Assembly: GCA_001875365.1 (NCBI GenBank)
Contig: MIYX01000020.1
Coordinates: 1 to 40,977 of the forward strand
Direction: 5' to 3'
DNA from: Marine Group III euryarchaeote CG-Epi4
Lineage (GTDB): Archaea; Thermoplasmatota; Poseidoniia; MGIII; CG-Epi1
Length of the DNA: 40,977 nt
The notes beneath the pieces are model-generated. The model did not search any database and was not told where the DNA came from. It saw only the letters and a list, made by a program, of their open reading frames with translations. Each line of letters starts with the position of its first letter. The stretch's first letter is position 1. The translations under genes were made by a program, and so were the position numbers. Shown here in pieces: positions 23,593-32,917 of the stretch.

Positions 23593-25224
23593 TTACTCTT
23601 CCTCAGAAGACTCATTGGGAATTGCTAATTCTCTCTCAAAGTCATCTTCATTTATTTCTTCCTCTAAATCTGGATCATTATCAGATGGATTAGAATCTAA
23701 CCCTTCATCTTCCATTCCACTGTAAATAACATATGAGCATACCGTTAGTATAATGAATACTGCAAATAACGTAAGCATATTCCCTGAGTCTGTGGTATCT
23801 TCACTTGTATCTCCTACTTCAACAAATTTCGACATTGAAAGAGTAACATTTCCTGAAGAACTTAAGTCTAAAAATGTGGTTATTTTAAGGGATAATGGTC
23901 CTTCCAAAGAAGCCTTCCATGAAATATTACCTGTAGTCTCTCCCTTTGGAGAAAGTGAAATACTTTCTCTAGCAAAACCTTTGTTGTTACTAATATCCAT
24001 ATCTAAAAATAAATTAGAAAAATTATAATCTGTTGGGTTTTCTATAGTTACAAGGACATTAATCTCAGACCATTTTGAAACAACTTGGCCAGGTTCCCAA
24101 ACGTTACCTGAAGCATATACTTCTGCAGACTTATATTCTATTGATGATAAATTGAGATTAAACAAACGAATTAAAACCGTATTTTCAGTTATGACTTGTG
24201 TCCATTTATCATCGACTCTGGCGAAACCAAAATTTGCAAATGCCGTAAAGCTAGCAATGTGATCAATACGCTGACCAGTTGAATCTATCTCATACTCTTT
24301 AGCCCAATTCCAAGTACCTAACATTTCGCCATCTGAATCCCATTGACGAACTTGAAAACCTAAAACAGGCAGATTAGTATTACTATCTACTGCAGCAAAA
24401 GTCACCCACCACTCTTGGGTCATCCACGAAGTACAATTAGAAAAAGTAACTTGATTTTGTACAGGTATTGATCCTATTGAACGAAGGCCTAATGTATAAT
24501 TCGAAATTGAAACGTTATCCATAGTTAAAATTGTATCTTCAGAGAAAACTCCATAATTTACAATACCATGTCCATCTAGTACAGCATTTTCAATACTAGC
24601 GTTTCCACCAACAAGCCAAATCATTGAATAATCTATAGTTGTTTCCGAAATAATTAATGAACCTGCGTCTGAAACTATAGTGTACATACTGTAAGAAAAA
24701 TTATCATCATTAATTGTTGAAATTGTACAATTAAAAATATTGAGACTTCCGGTTGAATTTACTCTAATCTCTGATATTGTCATATCTAAAGAGCGATTAA
24801 CGTTGATATGACTATTTTCGATGGATAAATTTCCATCAACTAGTATATCTTCTTCCAACCAGATTTGAGCGTTGGTAATTATCAAATCTTCTTGTAAATT
24901 AACATGCAGACCCATTGTAAAATTGTGCTGTAAAACAAGATGCAACGTTGCTTCACTCTGAATATTATAATCTGATAAAGTGCGATTATCCTCTAATAAC
25001 TTACCTGCAAAAAATAAAAGCTGACTTGCGGTGGGGATGTTCTCTTTATCCTGAATTTTTTGCTTGACATTAGCGATGCCATCATCCGGTTCAACATCTA
25101 AAACAATTGTCTCTTCTTGTAAGTCTTTAACAAATATTTGCATAGCTTCTGTATTTGCTGAAAAAAAACCGATAAAAACTAAAAAAAATATTGATGAAAG
25201 GAGCAAAACTCTAGCCATTCTCAT
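23593..25224 (-). CDS. Secreted, membrane-anchored protein with an N-terminal ubiquitin domain
   Basis: A 543-residue protein. Residues 1-27 are a signal peptide ending TEA. Residues 28-98 are a ubiquitin domain that begins with MQIFVK exactly where the mature chain should start. It keeps [27 protein letters not shown] and TLHLVL: 51 of 71 positions equal eukaryotic ubiquitin as I recall it. Lys48 of ubiquitin is kept (residue 75); Lys11 and Lys63 are lost, Ile44 is Phe, and there is no RLRGG tail, so conjugation is not expected. Residues about 100-270 are beta-helix-like repeats with N-x-S/T sequons, about 390-470 an Ig-like module, 483-503 a membrane helix, then an acidic tail. It heads the kae1-bud32 unit, and a TATA box 25 nt upstream fixes the start. 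The role is unknown. Confidence 0.88.
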   Translation of the reverse strand: MRMARVLLLSSIFFLVFIGFFSANTEAMQIFVKDLQEETIVLDVEPDDGIANVKQKIQDKENIPTASQLLFFAGKLLEDNRTLSDYNIQSEATLHLVLQHNFTMGLHVNLQEDLIITNAQIWLEEDILVDGNLSIENSHINVNRSLDMTISEIRVNSTGSLNIFNCTISTINDDNFSYSMYTIVSDAGSLIISETTIDYSMIWLVGGNASIENAVLDGHGIVNYGVFSEDTILTMDNVSISNYTLGLRSIGSIPVQNQVTFSNCTSWMTQEWWVTFAAVDSNTNLPVLGFQVRQWDSDGEMLGTWNWAKEYEIDSTGQRIDHIASFTAFANFGFARVDDKWTQVITENTVLIRLFNLNLSSIEYKSAEVYASGNVWEPGQVVSKWSEINVLVTIENPTDYNFSNLFLDMDISNNKGFARESISLSPKGETTGNISWKASLEGPLSLKITTFLDLSSSGNVTLSMSKFVEVGDTSEDTTDSGNMLTLFAVFIILTVCSYVIYSGMEDEGLDSNPSDNDPDLEEEINEDDFERELAIPNESSEEE

Positions 25225-25244
25225 GCATTCTCAGAGACTATCCC

Positions 25245-25252
25245 TTATAAAT
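25245..25252 (-). promoter_or_regulatory. TATA box for the ubiquitin-domain gene
   Basis: ATTTATAA on the minus strand is centred about 25 nt upstream of ATG 25224, the leaderless spacing. This makes an internal start that would lose the signal peptide unlikely. A direct repeat CATTCTCA (25216-25223 and 25226-25233) spans the start region. Confidence 0.55.
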
Positions 25253-25306
25253 TCTATCTGTGCAAGGTGTGAAACTCGTTTTAAAGGGAGCTTTATCTGA
25301 CATCTA

Positions 25307-26116
25307 ATGAGAAAGGTCCTAGGCATAATCATAATCATAATGATGTTGCCTATTGCGCAATCTGAAATTGATGATTATACAAGCCACCCTGGCAATATAC
25401 CTAATTTTCACAATTTTAGTACACCGCAATTGGAACCTGGTGAAAACGGGATTTTTTCATTGGAAATACAAAATAGATATATTGAAAATATTACAAATGT
25501 CAGCATCAATGCTGAGATATATCACAGAGCAGATATTGATGAATCTGAAAGCTTAGGCGACATTAAGACTAAGAATAGGCCAACTGTCACGCAGAATTGT
25601 TGGAATTATAAAAACAGTGAAGAAAGTTGCTCAGATAATCCTAGTCCTGAATCTGCAAAATTTAACATCGAACAACTGCTGGTTAATCAAACTGCACTGC
25701 TTAGATTTGATGTAAATACTGAAGAGAATACTAAAGAAGGAACTTACTTTGTTAGATTTTCTATGAGCTATGAGTTTAATGAGACTGATAGAAAGCTCCA
25801 GTCAAGAGGATTCTGGAATATGGAAGAATGGACTAATGCTACAACAAATCTTTCAGAAAACTATCCTGGAAATATAAATCTTGATTCTTTAAATGTTGAT
25901 GGTATAATCCCAGATTCTTCATTTGGAGTAAAAAAACCAATACCTAAGTGGCCTTTGTATCTACTGATTACTCTTACAATAGTCTTTGCTGGACTTTCTG
26001 TAATTTTTTATTTAGAAGAAGAAGAAACTTATCCTGAACTAAATAAATGGCTTCAGAAGATGAGGGGCAAATTTAATCAATTTTGGTTGAGTCTTAAGTA
26101 CGGAAAAGGCAGCTAA
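25307..26116 (+). CDS. Secreted, C-terminally anchored protein with Ig-like domain, unknown function
   Basis: A 269-residue protein. The signal peptide is about 1-19 (KVLGIIIIIMMLPIAQSE). The extracellular part (20-215) has an NEW/CARDB-like beta-sandwich pattern (QLEPGENGIFSLEIQNRYIE, LLRFDVNTEENTKEGTYFVR), two Cys that could pair (NCWNYKNSEESC) and many sequons. A membrane helix spans about 217-236, followed by a basic cytoplasmic tail of about 30 residues. It is divergent from the ubiquitin-domain gene across 82 bp. Its last 78 nt overlap the end of the convergent geranylgeranyl reductase gene, where both frames remain plausible coding sequence. Confidence 0.75.
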   Translation: MRKVLGIIIIIMMLPIAQSEIDDYTSHPGNIPNFHNFSTPQLEPGENGIFSLEIQNRYIENITNVSINAEIYHRADIDESESLGDIKTKNRPTVTQNCWNYKNSEESCSDNPSPESAKFNIEQLLVNQTALLRFDVNTEENTKEGTYFVRFSMSYEFNETDRKLQSRGFWNMEEWTNATTNLSENYPGNINLDSLNVDGIIPDSSFGVKKPIPKWPLYLLITLTIVFAGLSVIFYLEEEETYPELNKWLQKMRGKFNQFWLSLKYGKGS

Positions 26117-27217
26117 AGAAGCATAGTCTAAATCACCAGTCTTCTCAATAGTTTTCTTTACTTTAGGTTCGCCAAGAATTGATATTATTTCTGCTAACTG
26201 ATCATCATTTAAACTCAAAAAGGCTTTCCTAAGGTAACTTCCCTTTGACAGCTCACCACCGATTCTTTCTGAAATTAATGACTGATATTCACTCAAATTA
26301 CTTGAACTCAAATCTCCTGAGTCTAAAGCTTTAGAGGCCACCTCAAAAGCTGCGTCTGCAGAAATTAAGCCCGAATAAATCCCACCGCCTGAAGTTGGTT
26401 TAGCCATGCCTGCAGCATCTCCAGTTAATACGATATTATCTGCATAGCTAGGATTCGCAGTTCCAAATGGAATGAGTCCACTTATTAAATTAATAATTTT
26501 TGCACCACCAAGTAACTTTGATGGCGCACCTTTCAAAAAATAATCTCTAAAGAAATGCCTTGGCTTATGAGGTAAGGTTGTGGCAATACCAATCCGTCCT
26601 TCATCAGGACCTGTAGGTATTCCCCAGCCAAAAAACCTTGGCGCTAATTCAGAACCAACAAAAAGATCTACATGAGTATCCCTACCCTTGTATCCCTTTA
26701 CGTCTGCACCAAATGCAGTCAATATCTCTCTCTTGCCACTAATTCCTGCGTTTTTGGCAACTCTAGAAAGAGGGCCATCAGCACCAACGAGTAACTTAGT
26801 CTCAAGACTAAATTTTTCATTTTTATTTTTTATAATTGCTTTGATGCCACCATCAATTATCTCATGACCCAAATAGGTGTGGCCATGAAGAACTTCAGCG
26901 CCAGCTTCAGATGCTTTTTTTGCAATTGAGCGATCTAAATCTGGCCTATCAATAACCAATGCTTTGGTTTCAGATGCCTGAAAATCTAAAAACGAGTCTT
27001 TTGGGCCCCATAATCTAGCTCCATCCATTTCTTGCAAAATAGGACGCTCATAGCCAAGATACTCAAAGGTTCTTGGAGTAACTAAGCCCGCACACTGACA
27101 AGGTTCCCCAATAGTTTCAGCCCTATCTAGTAGAACAACACGGTATCCTTCCTTAGCGAAATTCCAAGCAGTACGAGACCCGCTTGGTCCAGCCCCTATA
27201 ACTAAAACGTCAAGCAT
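26039..27217 (-). CDS. Geranylgeranyl reductase family flavoprotein (archaeal lipid saturation)
   Basis: A 392-residue FAD-dependent reductase. It has the dinucleotide-binding VLVIGAGPSGSRTAWNFA, the family's GEPCQCAGLVTPR (conserved Cys pair area), RPDLDRSIAKKA, KLLVGADGPLSRVAK and the FAD motif VLTGDAAGMAKPTSGGGIYS. The family hydrogenates the double bonds of geranylgeranyl chains in archaeal ether lipids, complementing the isomerase and prenyl synthase elsewhere in the window. It starts 10 nt after the stop of the 1772-residue surface protein, so both probably share a transcript. The C-terminus overlaps the convergent gene by 78 nt. Confidence 0.93.
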   Translation of the reverse strand: MLDVLVIGAGPSGSRTAWNFAKEGYRVVLLDRAETIGEPCQCAGLVTPRTFEYLGYERPILQEMDGARLWGPKDSFLDFQASETKALVIDRPDLDRSIAKKASEAGAEVLHGHTYLGHEIIDGGIKAIIKNKNEKFSLETKLLVGADGPLSRVAKNAGISGKREILTAFGADVKGYKGRDTHVDLFVGSELAPRFFGWGIPTGPDEGRIGIATTLPHKPRHFFRDYFLKGAPSKLLGGAKIINLISGLIPFGTANPSYADNIVLTGDAAGMAKPTSGGGIYSGLISADAAFEVASKALDSGDLSSSNLSEYQSLISERIGGELSKGSYLRKAFLSLNDDQLAEIISILGEPKVKKTIEKTGDLDYASLAAFSVLKTQPKLIKFAPHLLKPFI

Positions 27218-27227
27218 TGCTTGAGAT

Positions 27228-30200
27228 TTACTCTAATGGAACTAAATCTACCTGGCACTTGTCAGTTAATCCGGCATCAGCAAGTGTTAGATTATTATCA
27301 ACTGCAACACCATTCAGCATTACTGCAAAGTTTGAATGAGGTAAAGGGAACTTTCCTACACAATTTTGCAATAATTTGTTAACTGGCATATTAGATGGAA
27401 CTTTAACATTAGCTGTTTTTCCATCAATAGTTGATACTATTGCTACACTTATTTTAGAAGGAGGTGCTGCTGCAGGCTCTTCAGCTGCTTCTTCTTCACC
27501 CGAATCATCTGAATCTTCTGATACTGGAGAACTTCCTGATCTTCTGCGGTACAATATAACTGGTATTGCCAAGGCAACTAAACCTACTAAGAATAAAACT
27601 GGTAATAGCAGAGGTACTCCCTTCACTAGTTCCCTCTCTGATAATGTATTTATAAATTCAATTTCTCCCAAAACTGCTTGCAGTTGAAGTTCAAAATCGT
27701 CTTCAACATATTCATCATTGTCGGTTCCATCACCTGAATTAGTTATGTCACAATCATTACATTGTTGTATCTCGAAGCTTCCTGTACCTGCATCAATTGT
27801 CCATGTCAAGGTCAAGAAATCTTTGTTATCTTTATCGGGAACTGTCCAACTGAAAGTGACTTCGGTAGAATCATCTTTGTTTATTGACTCACTAACCTGC
27901 TGTGAAAGTTCAGTACCTGCACTATCTTCGAATTTAACTTGAAGTGGTTTTGATGAAATCTGCCAATCTGCATTACCTATATTTTGTACAGTTACAGTTA
28001 TCTCGACTGTTTCTCCAACTTGAGGATTAACTGGATCTTTAACTACTTTCTTGATTTTAAAATCAGGCAATACTGAAAACTCAACTGGAGCGCCGCTCTG
28101 CTCAAAAACGCCAGTTCTTGGCCAAGCATTGTCTGTATATCTACCTAATTCATCAAACATGCGTCCTGTATCTGTGGAGAAACCATCACCCTCTGACTCA
28201 CATGTAAAGTCTGGGATACTGAAATCATCACAAACTGGATTTACTTCAGCACTGAATGCTGTCCACTCTTCGAGTGTTGCTTTCCATCTAAATCTAACTT
28301 CCTGAGTCTCACCAGCGTCCAAATCGAATAATACATACTCTTGATTTGTACGATCCTTCAAGACCACATTATCTGTACTACTATCTGCAGTTATGTATAA
28401 TCGACTGTTATCAACATCTGCAGCTCCAGCATTTGTTACTGTAACTGTAAAGGTAACTGTGTCATCTACGTTTGGAGTTCCTGAATTCTCACCCGCATAT
28501 TTACTATCAACACGCATTGCTGTTATTTGCAAATCAGGTTTTACTCTAAGTAATTCGGAATATCTAGCATCATTGTTATTCTCATTTTCTTCTAGAATTT
28601 CTCCATTATCATTATTTTTATCATAATCGGCTCTAGCTTCCACATACCACTCACCACCTTTGATAAGCCAGTCATCTGAAACTAATTCTTTAGAATTTCC
28701 TTCCTTAATGTTAGTAGATCTTCCTGAACTTCCATACAACTGGTAAATGTAAGTATTTTTGGAGTCGTCAAATTCAAATCCTGCAATCAACAATTCATCA
28801 ATTTCTTGCTGCGTTGTCGGTGCTTTCTTTGGATAGTAATAAATTTCCACATTAACATTATCTGCGTCTGCTGAACCTGTATTTTCAACATCAACATAAA
28901 TAACAACAGTATCTCCATCCTTCACCTCGGAAGCATTACCGAATACCCCATCGATTTCTATTTTGATGCCGCTTTGCTGGATAATAATTTCAGGTCTCTG
29001 AATCTGTACTGTTAAATCAATTTCTTGACGAGCATTGGGATCGTCTTCCTCATTTCTGACTGAAATTTTAACTGTTTCATTTCCTACTTCGGCCTCATCA
29101 TTCACGGATACGAATACCCAAAGATCATCAAGCTCGCCTTCTTCAATAGTTACACCAGAATTTGGCCAAGATTGCGTCTTTGAACTATCTTGGAAAAAAG
29201 TTACAGTCCAACCATCTTCAAGTGTGGACTCCACTTCTGGAATGAATATGTCGTCGTTAGATCCTGTGTTATCTAATTTAACCTTGAATTTTACACTATT
29301 CTGCGTAACAGAACCTTCATATTCTGGATAAATCTCTTTGAGACTGTCGATTGCTGTAGCATCTAGCTCTCTCCTAGGAGATGCAACTTCAAGACTTACT
29401 GATACTTGCTCAGCAGGATCTATGCCATTATTAGGTGAAAACTCAGTTAGAACACTGTAATTTCCTATGTCTGAGTCCTGGTCAGGTTCTACACACAAGT
29501 AGAGATACTTCGATGTCCCTGCACCTATTGAACCTGAGAAACTACTTGTACATGAAGGACTCTGGAATATTTCTACAGTCCATTCATCTGGATAAGTTGT
29601 TGCAATTGTCTCAACACTTACTGAATCTTGGCCGTTACCCGTATTTGTAAGCTTAAAAGTGAACTTTTCAGTCCTTTCGGATGCTTGCGTTTCAGTTGAA
29701 GGATAAGATGTTATGGTACTTGCACCTACAATTTCCACTTTAGCCCCAAAAATCTGGCCTATATCGACTTGTAGAGAGGCTGTGTCGCTAACTGATAAAT
29801 CACCGCCGGATTTGACCTTTACAGTTATTGAGTAACTGTTAGCCTGCAAAGCATTTCTTTCCTGATTAGTTAAGTTATCTAAAACATATTCAGGCAATGT
29901 TACGTTTACAGTAACTGAACCCGTTTGATCTTTGTCTAAGGTCAATGAAGTAGTATTAGACAACGCCCAACCCAAATCATCATCTAAAACGGAAACAATC
30001 AAAGTATCGGCCCCGTCTCCAGTGTTTTTAACATCGATTGTAAAAGAGGCTGTAGTTCCTGGTAACTTTTCAATTTCAGTTACATCTGTACTAACTTGAA
30101 CACCTCTGCTTAAGTCAACCTTAACTGTTAGAGTAATTGAATCTGTAGACTTAGTTCCATTCTCACATCCTTCACAGTCCGATACGCCCTTGACTGTAAG

Positions 30201-32546
30201 CTCATAATCTCCCTTAGATGTACTTTCAGGTACTGTTATGGTCAGAGTAACTTCTTCTTGACCTCCCTCAGCCACGTTAATGAAGGGATTACTAAAGTCA
30301 ACACCAGTCCAACCTTCTGGAGGTGTATTGGTCATAGCTATAATGTCATCTCCAGTTCCAAAATTATCAACATCAATAGTGACTGAAACTGGGACACCAA
30401 CTGTAGCTTCTACGGTTCTATCTGAATCTGCGACGGACAAATCTATCCAGTATTCCTGATTAACTATCGTAATTATACTAACTGTTTTATTAGCATACTT
30501 AGGCGGATTCTCTTTCTGGGCTTCATCTGATGAAGCTGTCAAATTAATGGTAAAAGCCTTATTATCTTCACCTGATCTAACAGTAACATTTACTTTAACA
30601 AGTTTTTCACCACCTGCTGGCACATTTTCAACCTGGAAAGAAACAGGATCTACTGACCAACCTGCAGGATAATCATCAATGTTGACAGTAAAAGTATCAT
30701 TACCAGTACCTTCGTTTTGTATCCTTATGTCATACTCTACAGTTGAACCCGGGTCCCCACTCTTTGATGATACTACTACATCTACCTTAAACTGCTTATT
30801 AACTGAAACTTTAACTGTTCCTGTATCATACGCTGAAGGATTGTCTTCAGAAGTACCATTTACGACTATGTCATTATCTCCAACGGTAGCATCATCGTCT
30901 ATATTTACCGTTAAATTAACAACTTTTGTTTCGCCACTGAGTAACTCAACTTCATCTGTAACTGATGCCCAAGAAGCTTTGGTGCCTTCAAGAGCCAATG
31001 AAACTGTGTCTTCTCCATTACCTTTATTCTTGATTGTTATTTCAAAGGTCAACTCGTCGCCGGGATCCCCTTTCTTAGAACTGTCTCCTGCGACTTGAAC
31101 TGAAACTTCATAAATTTGAAGAACGTTAACAAAAATATTACGATCTGCTATTGTTGCACCATCTTCAGATGTAGCTCGAATGGTTATAATATAACCATTT
31201 TTGGCTTCTGTATCTTTAGGCGGAGTTACTCGCAAAGTAGTTGTGGCATTAGTATTAGATTCAAGTGTAAAACTTGAATCACCCAATTGACCCCAACTAG
31301 AATTACCGCCTATTAATTCTAAAGAAATATCATCCTGACCATTACCTAAATTCTCTATTTTTATTGTAAAATTTACCTGTTCCTCTGGTTTGGCTGATAA
31401 AACATCAAACCCGACAGTAGATACCTTTGGATCATATTTTTGAAGAACCGTTGTTCGAGAGGTGTATGTAGCGTTAACTGTAGTATTGTAATCTGATGAA
31501 ATTGTAACTACTATACTAGTCTCTGATTCTGCCGGAGCATCAATAGGTGCTTTTACAACTAAAACATCTGTTAAATTAATCTTTTCATCGACACCCAAGT
31601 TACTGATAGTATCTTGATCCAATGAGGCATCCCAACCTACTGGAAGACTAGATAAATCTACTGCTAAAGAAAAAGTATCTACTGCATTTCCTTTATTGGT
31701 AACTGAGAACGAATAATAAACTCTCTTTCCAGCTTCAACATCTTTTGAACTTGTATCTATCTTGTCAACTTGAAGTGCTGGTAACTGCTTAACTTTTACA
31801 GTTACCGAAGTAGAAGACACTGTTTCTCCATCTTCAGAAGTTGCTAAAACAGTTATACTTTTCAGTCCTGCAGTAGCTTCAATATCTGGTGTAACTGATA
31901 AATTAAAAAATCCTGTAACATCAACTGCAAGAGTCATGGTTGAAGGCTGAGGATTGACATCCCAACTGTCAATTCCGTTTGCCGTATACGAAATAGTTAT
32001 ACTGTCTGGAGTATTACCCTCTGTATTGTTTATGCTCATTGAAAACTTAACATTTTCATTTGGTTCAACTTCCTGTTCTCCAGATATTGCTGTAAGGGTT
32101 GTTCCATATGTATTTTTCACTGTAATACCTGCTAATGCAGTTTTTGTTTTTCCTGCTGTGTTCACAGCCTCTGACTTAAACGAAATTGTATGAGTATCGC
32201 CACCTTGTGAATTTATATGGTCTCTAGGTGCTAATTTTACGAAAAGTGTTGCAGTTGCTGATTCATCCTCATCTATAGTTAGTTGTTCAGGTATAATAGA
32301 AGCTGTATATCCTTCTGGAATAGATGAAGATGTAACGCTCAAATTAAAACTGTCATCTTCGCCTTCATTTTCTATAGTGATGGTATATTGAAGTTGTTCA
32401 TCAGGTTCTCCTTCCTGTTGAGTTGGAGTTACGGTCATTTTGTGATCATATCCAGCTTCTACAGTTCCTGAAATCAGGAGAAAACCAAAACATATCAGCG
32501 CAAGCGCCAATGTGTTAGCAAACCAATTTTTTAGGTTAAGGCTCAT
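27228..32546 (-). CDS. Giant modular surface protein with cytoplasmic ubiquitin-like C-terminus
   Basis: A 1772-residue protein. Signal peptide 1-31. About ten NEW3-type Ig-like modules of roughly 110 residues follow, each with a variant of ITIKNKGNGEDTVSLAL and often a W, then about three CARDB modules near the C-terminal third (VDVENTGSADADNVNVEIYY, VTVTNAGAADVDNS, VTVQNIGNADWQI). A membrane helix spans 1643-1665, then a RRR stop-transfer and an acidic Ala/Pro linker. Residues 1698-1772 form a beta-grasp, ubiquitin-like domain: KISVAIVST, GKTANVKVP, helix NKLLQNCVGKF, FAVMLNGVAV, LTLADAGLTDK, QVDLVPLE. It is probably a long stalk carrying a cytoplasmic adaptor domain. A TATA box lies about 33 nt upstream. 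It is followed by geranylgeranyl reductase. Confidence 0.85.
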   Translation of the reverse strand: MSLNLKNWFANTLALALICFGFLLISGTVEAGYDHKMTVTPTQQEGEPDEQLQYTITIENEGEDDSFNLSVTSSSIPEGYTASIIPEQLTIDEDESATATLFVKLAPRDHINSQGGDTHTISFKSEAVNTAGKTKTALAGITVKNTYGTTLTAISGEQEVEPNENVKFSMSINNTEGNTPDSITISYTANGIDSWDVNPQPSTMTLAVDVTGFFNLSVTPDIEATAGLKSITVLATSEDGETVSSTSVTVKVKQLPALQVDKIDTSSKDVEAGKRVYYSFSVTNKGNAVDTFSLAVDLSSLPVGWDASLDQDTISNLGVDEKINLTDVLVVKAPIDAPAESETSIVVTISSDYNTTVNATYTSRTTVLQKYDPKVSTVGFDVLSAKPEEQVNFTIKIENLGNGQDDISLELIGGNSSWGQLGDSSFTLESNTNATTTLRVTPPKDTEAKNGYIITIRATSEDGATIADRNIFVNVLQIYEVSVQVAGDSSKKGDPGDELTFEITIKNKGNGEDTVSLALEGTKASWASVTDEVELLSGETKVVNLTVNIDDDATVGDNDIVVNGTSEDNPSAYDTGTVKVSVNKQFKVDVVVSSKSGDPGSTVEYDIRIQNEGTGNDTFTVNIDDYPAGWSVDPVSFQVENVPAGGEKLVKVNVTVRSGEDNKAFTINLTASSDEAQKENPPKYANKTVSIITIVNQEYWIDLSVADSDRTVEATVGVPVSVTIDVDNFGTGDDIIAMTNTPPEGWTGVDFSNPFINVAEGGQEEVTLTITVPESTSKGDYELTVKGVSDCEGCENGTKSTDSITLTVKVDLSRGVQVSTDVTEIEKLPGTTASFTIDVKNTGDGADTLIVSVLDDDLGWALSNTTSLTLDKDQTGSVTVNVTLPEYVLDNLTNQERNALQANSYSITVKVKSGGDLSVSDTASLQVDIGQIFGAKVEIVGASTITSYPSTETQASERTEKFTFKLTNTGNGQDSVSVETIATTYPDEWTVEIFQSPSCTSSFSGSIGAGTSKYLYLCVEPDQDSDIGNYSVLTEFSPNNGIDPAEQVSVSLEVASPRRELDATAIDSLKEIYPEYEGSVTQNSVKFKVKLDNTGSNDDIFIPEVESTLEDGWTVTFFQDSSKTQSWPNSGVTIEEGELDDLWVFVSVNDEAEVGNETVKISVRNEEDDPNARQEIDLTVQIQRPEIIIQQSGIKIEIDGVFGNASEVKDGDTVVIYVDVENTGSADADNVNVEIYYYPKKAPTTQQEIDELLIAGFEFDDSKNTYIYQLYGSSGRSTNIKEGNSKELVSDDWLIKGGEWYVEARADYDKNNDNGEILEENENNNDARYSELLRVKPDLQITAMRVDSKYAGENSGTPNVDDTVTFTVTVTNAGAADVDNSRLYITADSSTDNVVLKDRTNQEYVLFDLDAGETQEVRFRWKATLEEWTAFSAEVNPVCDDFSIPDFTCESEGDGFSTDTGRMFDELGRYTDNAWPRTGVFEQSGAPVEFSVLPDFKIKKVVKDPVNPQVGETVEITVTVQNIGNADWQISSKPLQVKFEDSAGTELSQQVSESINKDDSTEVTFSWTVPDKDNKDFLTLTWTIDAGTGSFEIQQCNDCDITNSGDGTDNDEYVEDDFELQLQAVLGEIEFINTLSERELVKGVPLLLPVLFLVGLVALAIPVILYRRRSGSSPVSEDSDDSGEEEAAEEPAAAPPSKISVAIVSTIDGKTANVKVPSNMPVNKLLQNCVGKFPLPHSNFAVMLNGVAVDNNLTLADAGLTDKCQVDLVPLE

Positions 32547-32575
32547 AACGTATCAATATTTTCACCAGAAAGTAG

Positions 32576-32583
32576 CATATAAA
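32576..32583 (-). promoter_or_regulatory. TATA box for the 1772-residue surface protein
   Basis: TTTATATG on the minus strand is centred about 33 nt upstream of ATG 32546, predicting a leader of only a few nucleotides. Confidence 0.5.
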
Positions 32584-32600
32584 GCTTAGTGAATAATTAT

Positions 32601-32626
32601 TAATAATAGTTAATAATAGTTATTAT
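32601..32626. promoter_or_regulatory. Tandem 10-bp repeats and palindrome at the RHH gene start
   Basis: TAATAATAGT occurs twice in tandem (32601-32610, 32611-32620). The second copy runs into ATAATA-GT-TATTAT (32613-32626), a perfect 6-bp-arm palindrome ending at ATG 32627. Ribbon-helix-helix proteins typically bind short repeats spaced about one helical turn, so this is a candidate autoregulatory operator. Low sequence complexity is the caveat. Confidence 0.4.
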
Positions 32627-32917
32627 ATGAGTAACTCCTATTCATTGCCTCCAATACTAGTCATGCAAATCGAAGCTCTCGTCGATTCTGGTCACTTCAG
32701 CAGTAGATCTGATGTTGTAAAAGAATCTCTTAGGTTTATGATCGAAAAGAAGAACCACTTAAGATATGCGTCTGCAGTCGAGATATATAAGAAAGGAAAA
32801 GCTACATTAACTAAAGGAGCTGAGATAGCTGGTGTTTCGCCAGATAACTTTAGGGGCATATTAAATGATCAAGGAGTTGTTACTCCTGACACCGTAGAAT
32901 GGGAATCTATAGAATAA
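32627..32917 (+). CDS. Ribbon-helix-helix DNA-binding protein with UPF0175-like C-terminus
   Basis: A 96-residue protein. Residues about 4-43 form a ribbon-helix-helix domain (SLPPILVMQIEALVDSGHFS, SRSDVVKESLRFMI). Residues about 48-90 (AVEIYKKGKATLTKGAEIAG then VSPDNFRGIL) match the UPF0175 helix-turn-helix found in small antitoxin-like proteins. The stop TAA overlaps the preferred folC ATG (TAATG), so the regulator and folC are translationally coupled. No toxin gene is next to it, so toxin-antitoxin function is not supported. Repeats at its start suggest autoregulation. Confidence 0.82.
   Translation: MSNSYSLPPILVMQIEALVDSGHFSSRSDVVKESLRFMIEKKNHLRYASAVEIYKKGKATLTKGAEIAGVSPDNFRGILNDQGVVTPDTVEWESIE

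Noticed and set aside
24931..25143. Eukaryotic contamination or assembly chimera as explanation of the ubiquitin domain
   Set aside because: The domain is in frame within a longer protein with archaeal signal peptide and promoter, its DNA is as AT-rich as its surroundings, and it has 20 differences from ubiquitin. It still needs checking against reads.
23593..25224. A complete ubiquitin conjugation system
   Set aside because: The ubiquitin domain has no C-terminal Gly-Gly, is exported, and no E1, E2, E3 or JAMM protease gene is in the window. Only the domain itself is supported.
27376..31098. Numerous plus-strand open frames opposite the giant surface protein
   Set aside because: They are Ser/Thr-rich antisense shadows of the real gene, without promoters or recognisable domains.
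27228..32546. Tandem DNA repeats in the giant gene
   Set aside because: The modules repeat at the protein level only; the DNA of neighbouring modules has diverged, and no near-identical copies were seen.
32627..32917. Toxin-antitoxin operon
   Set aside because: The antitoxin-like RHH/UPF0175 protein has no toxin beside it; its neighbour is FolC.
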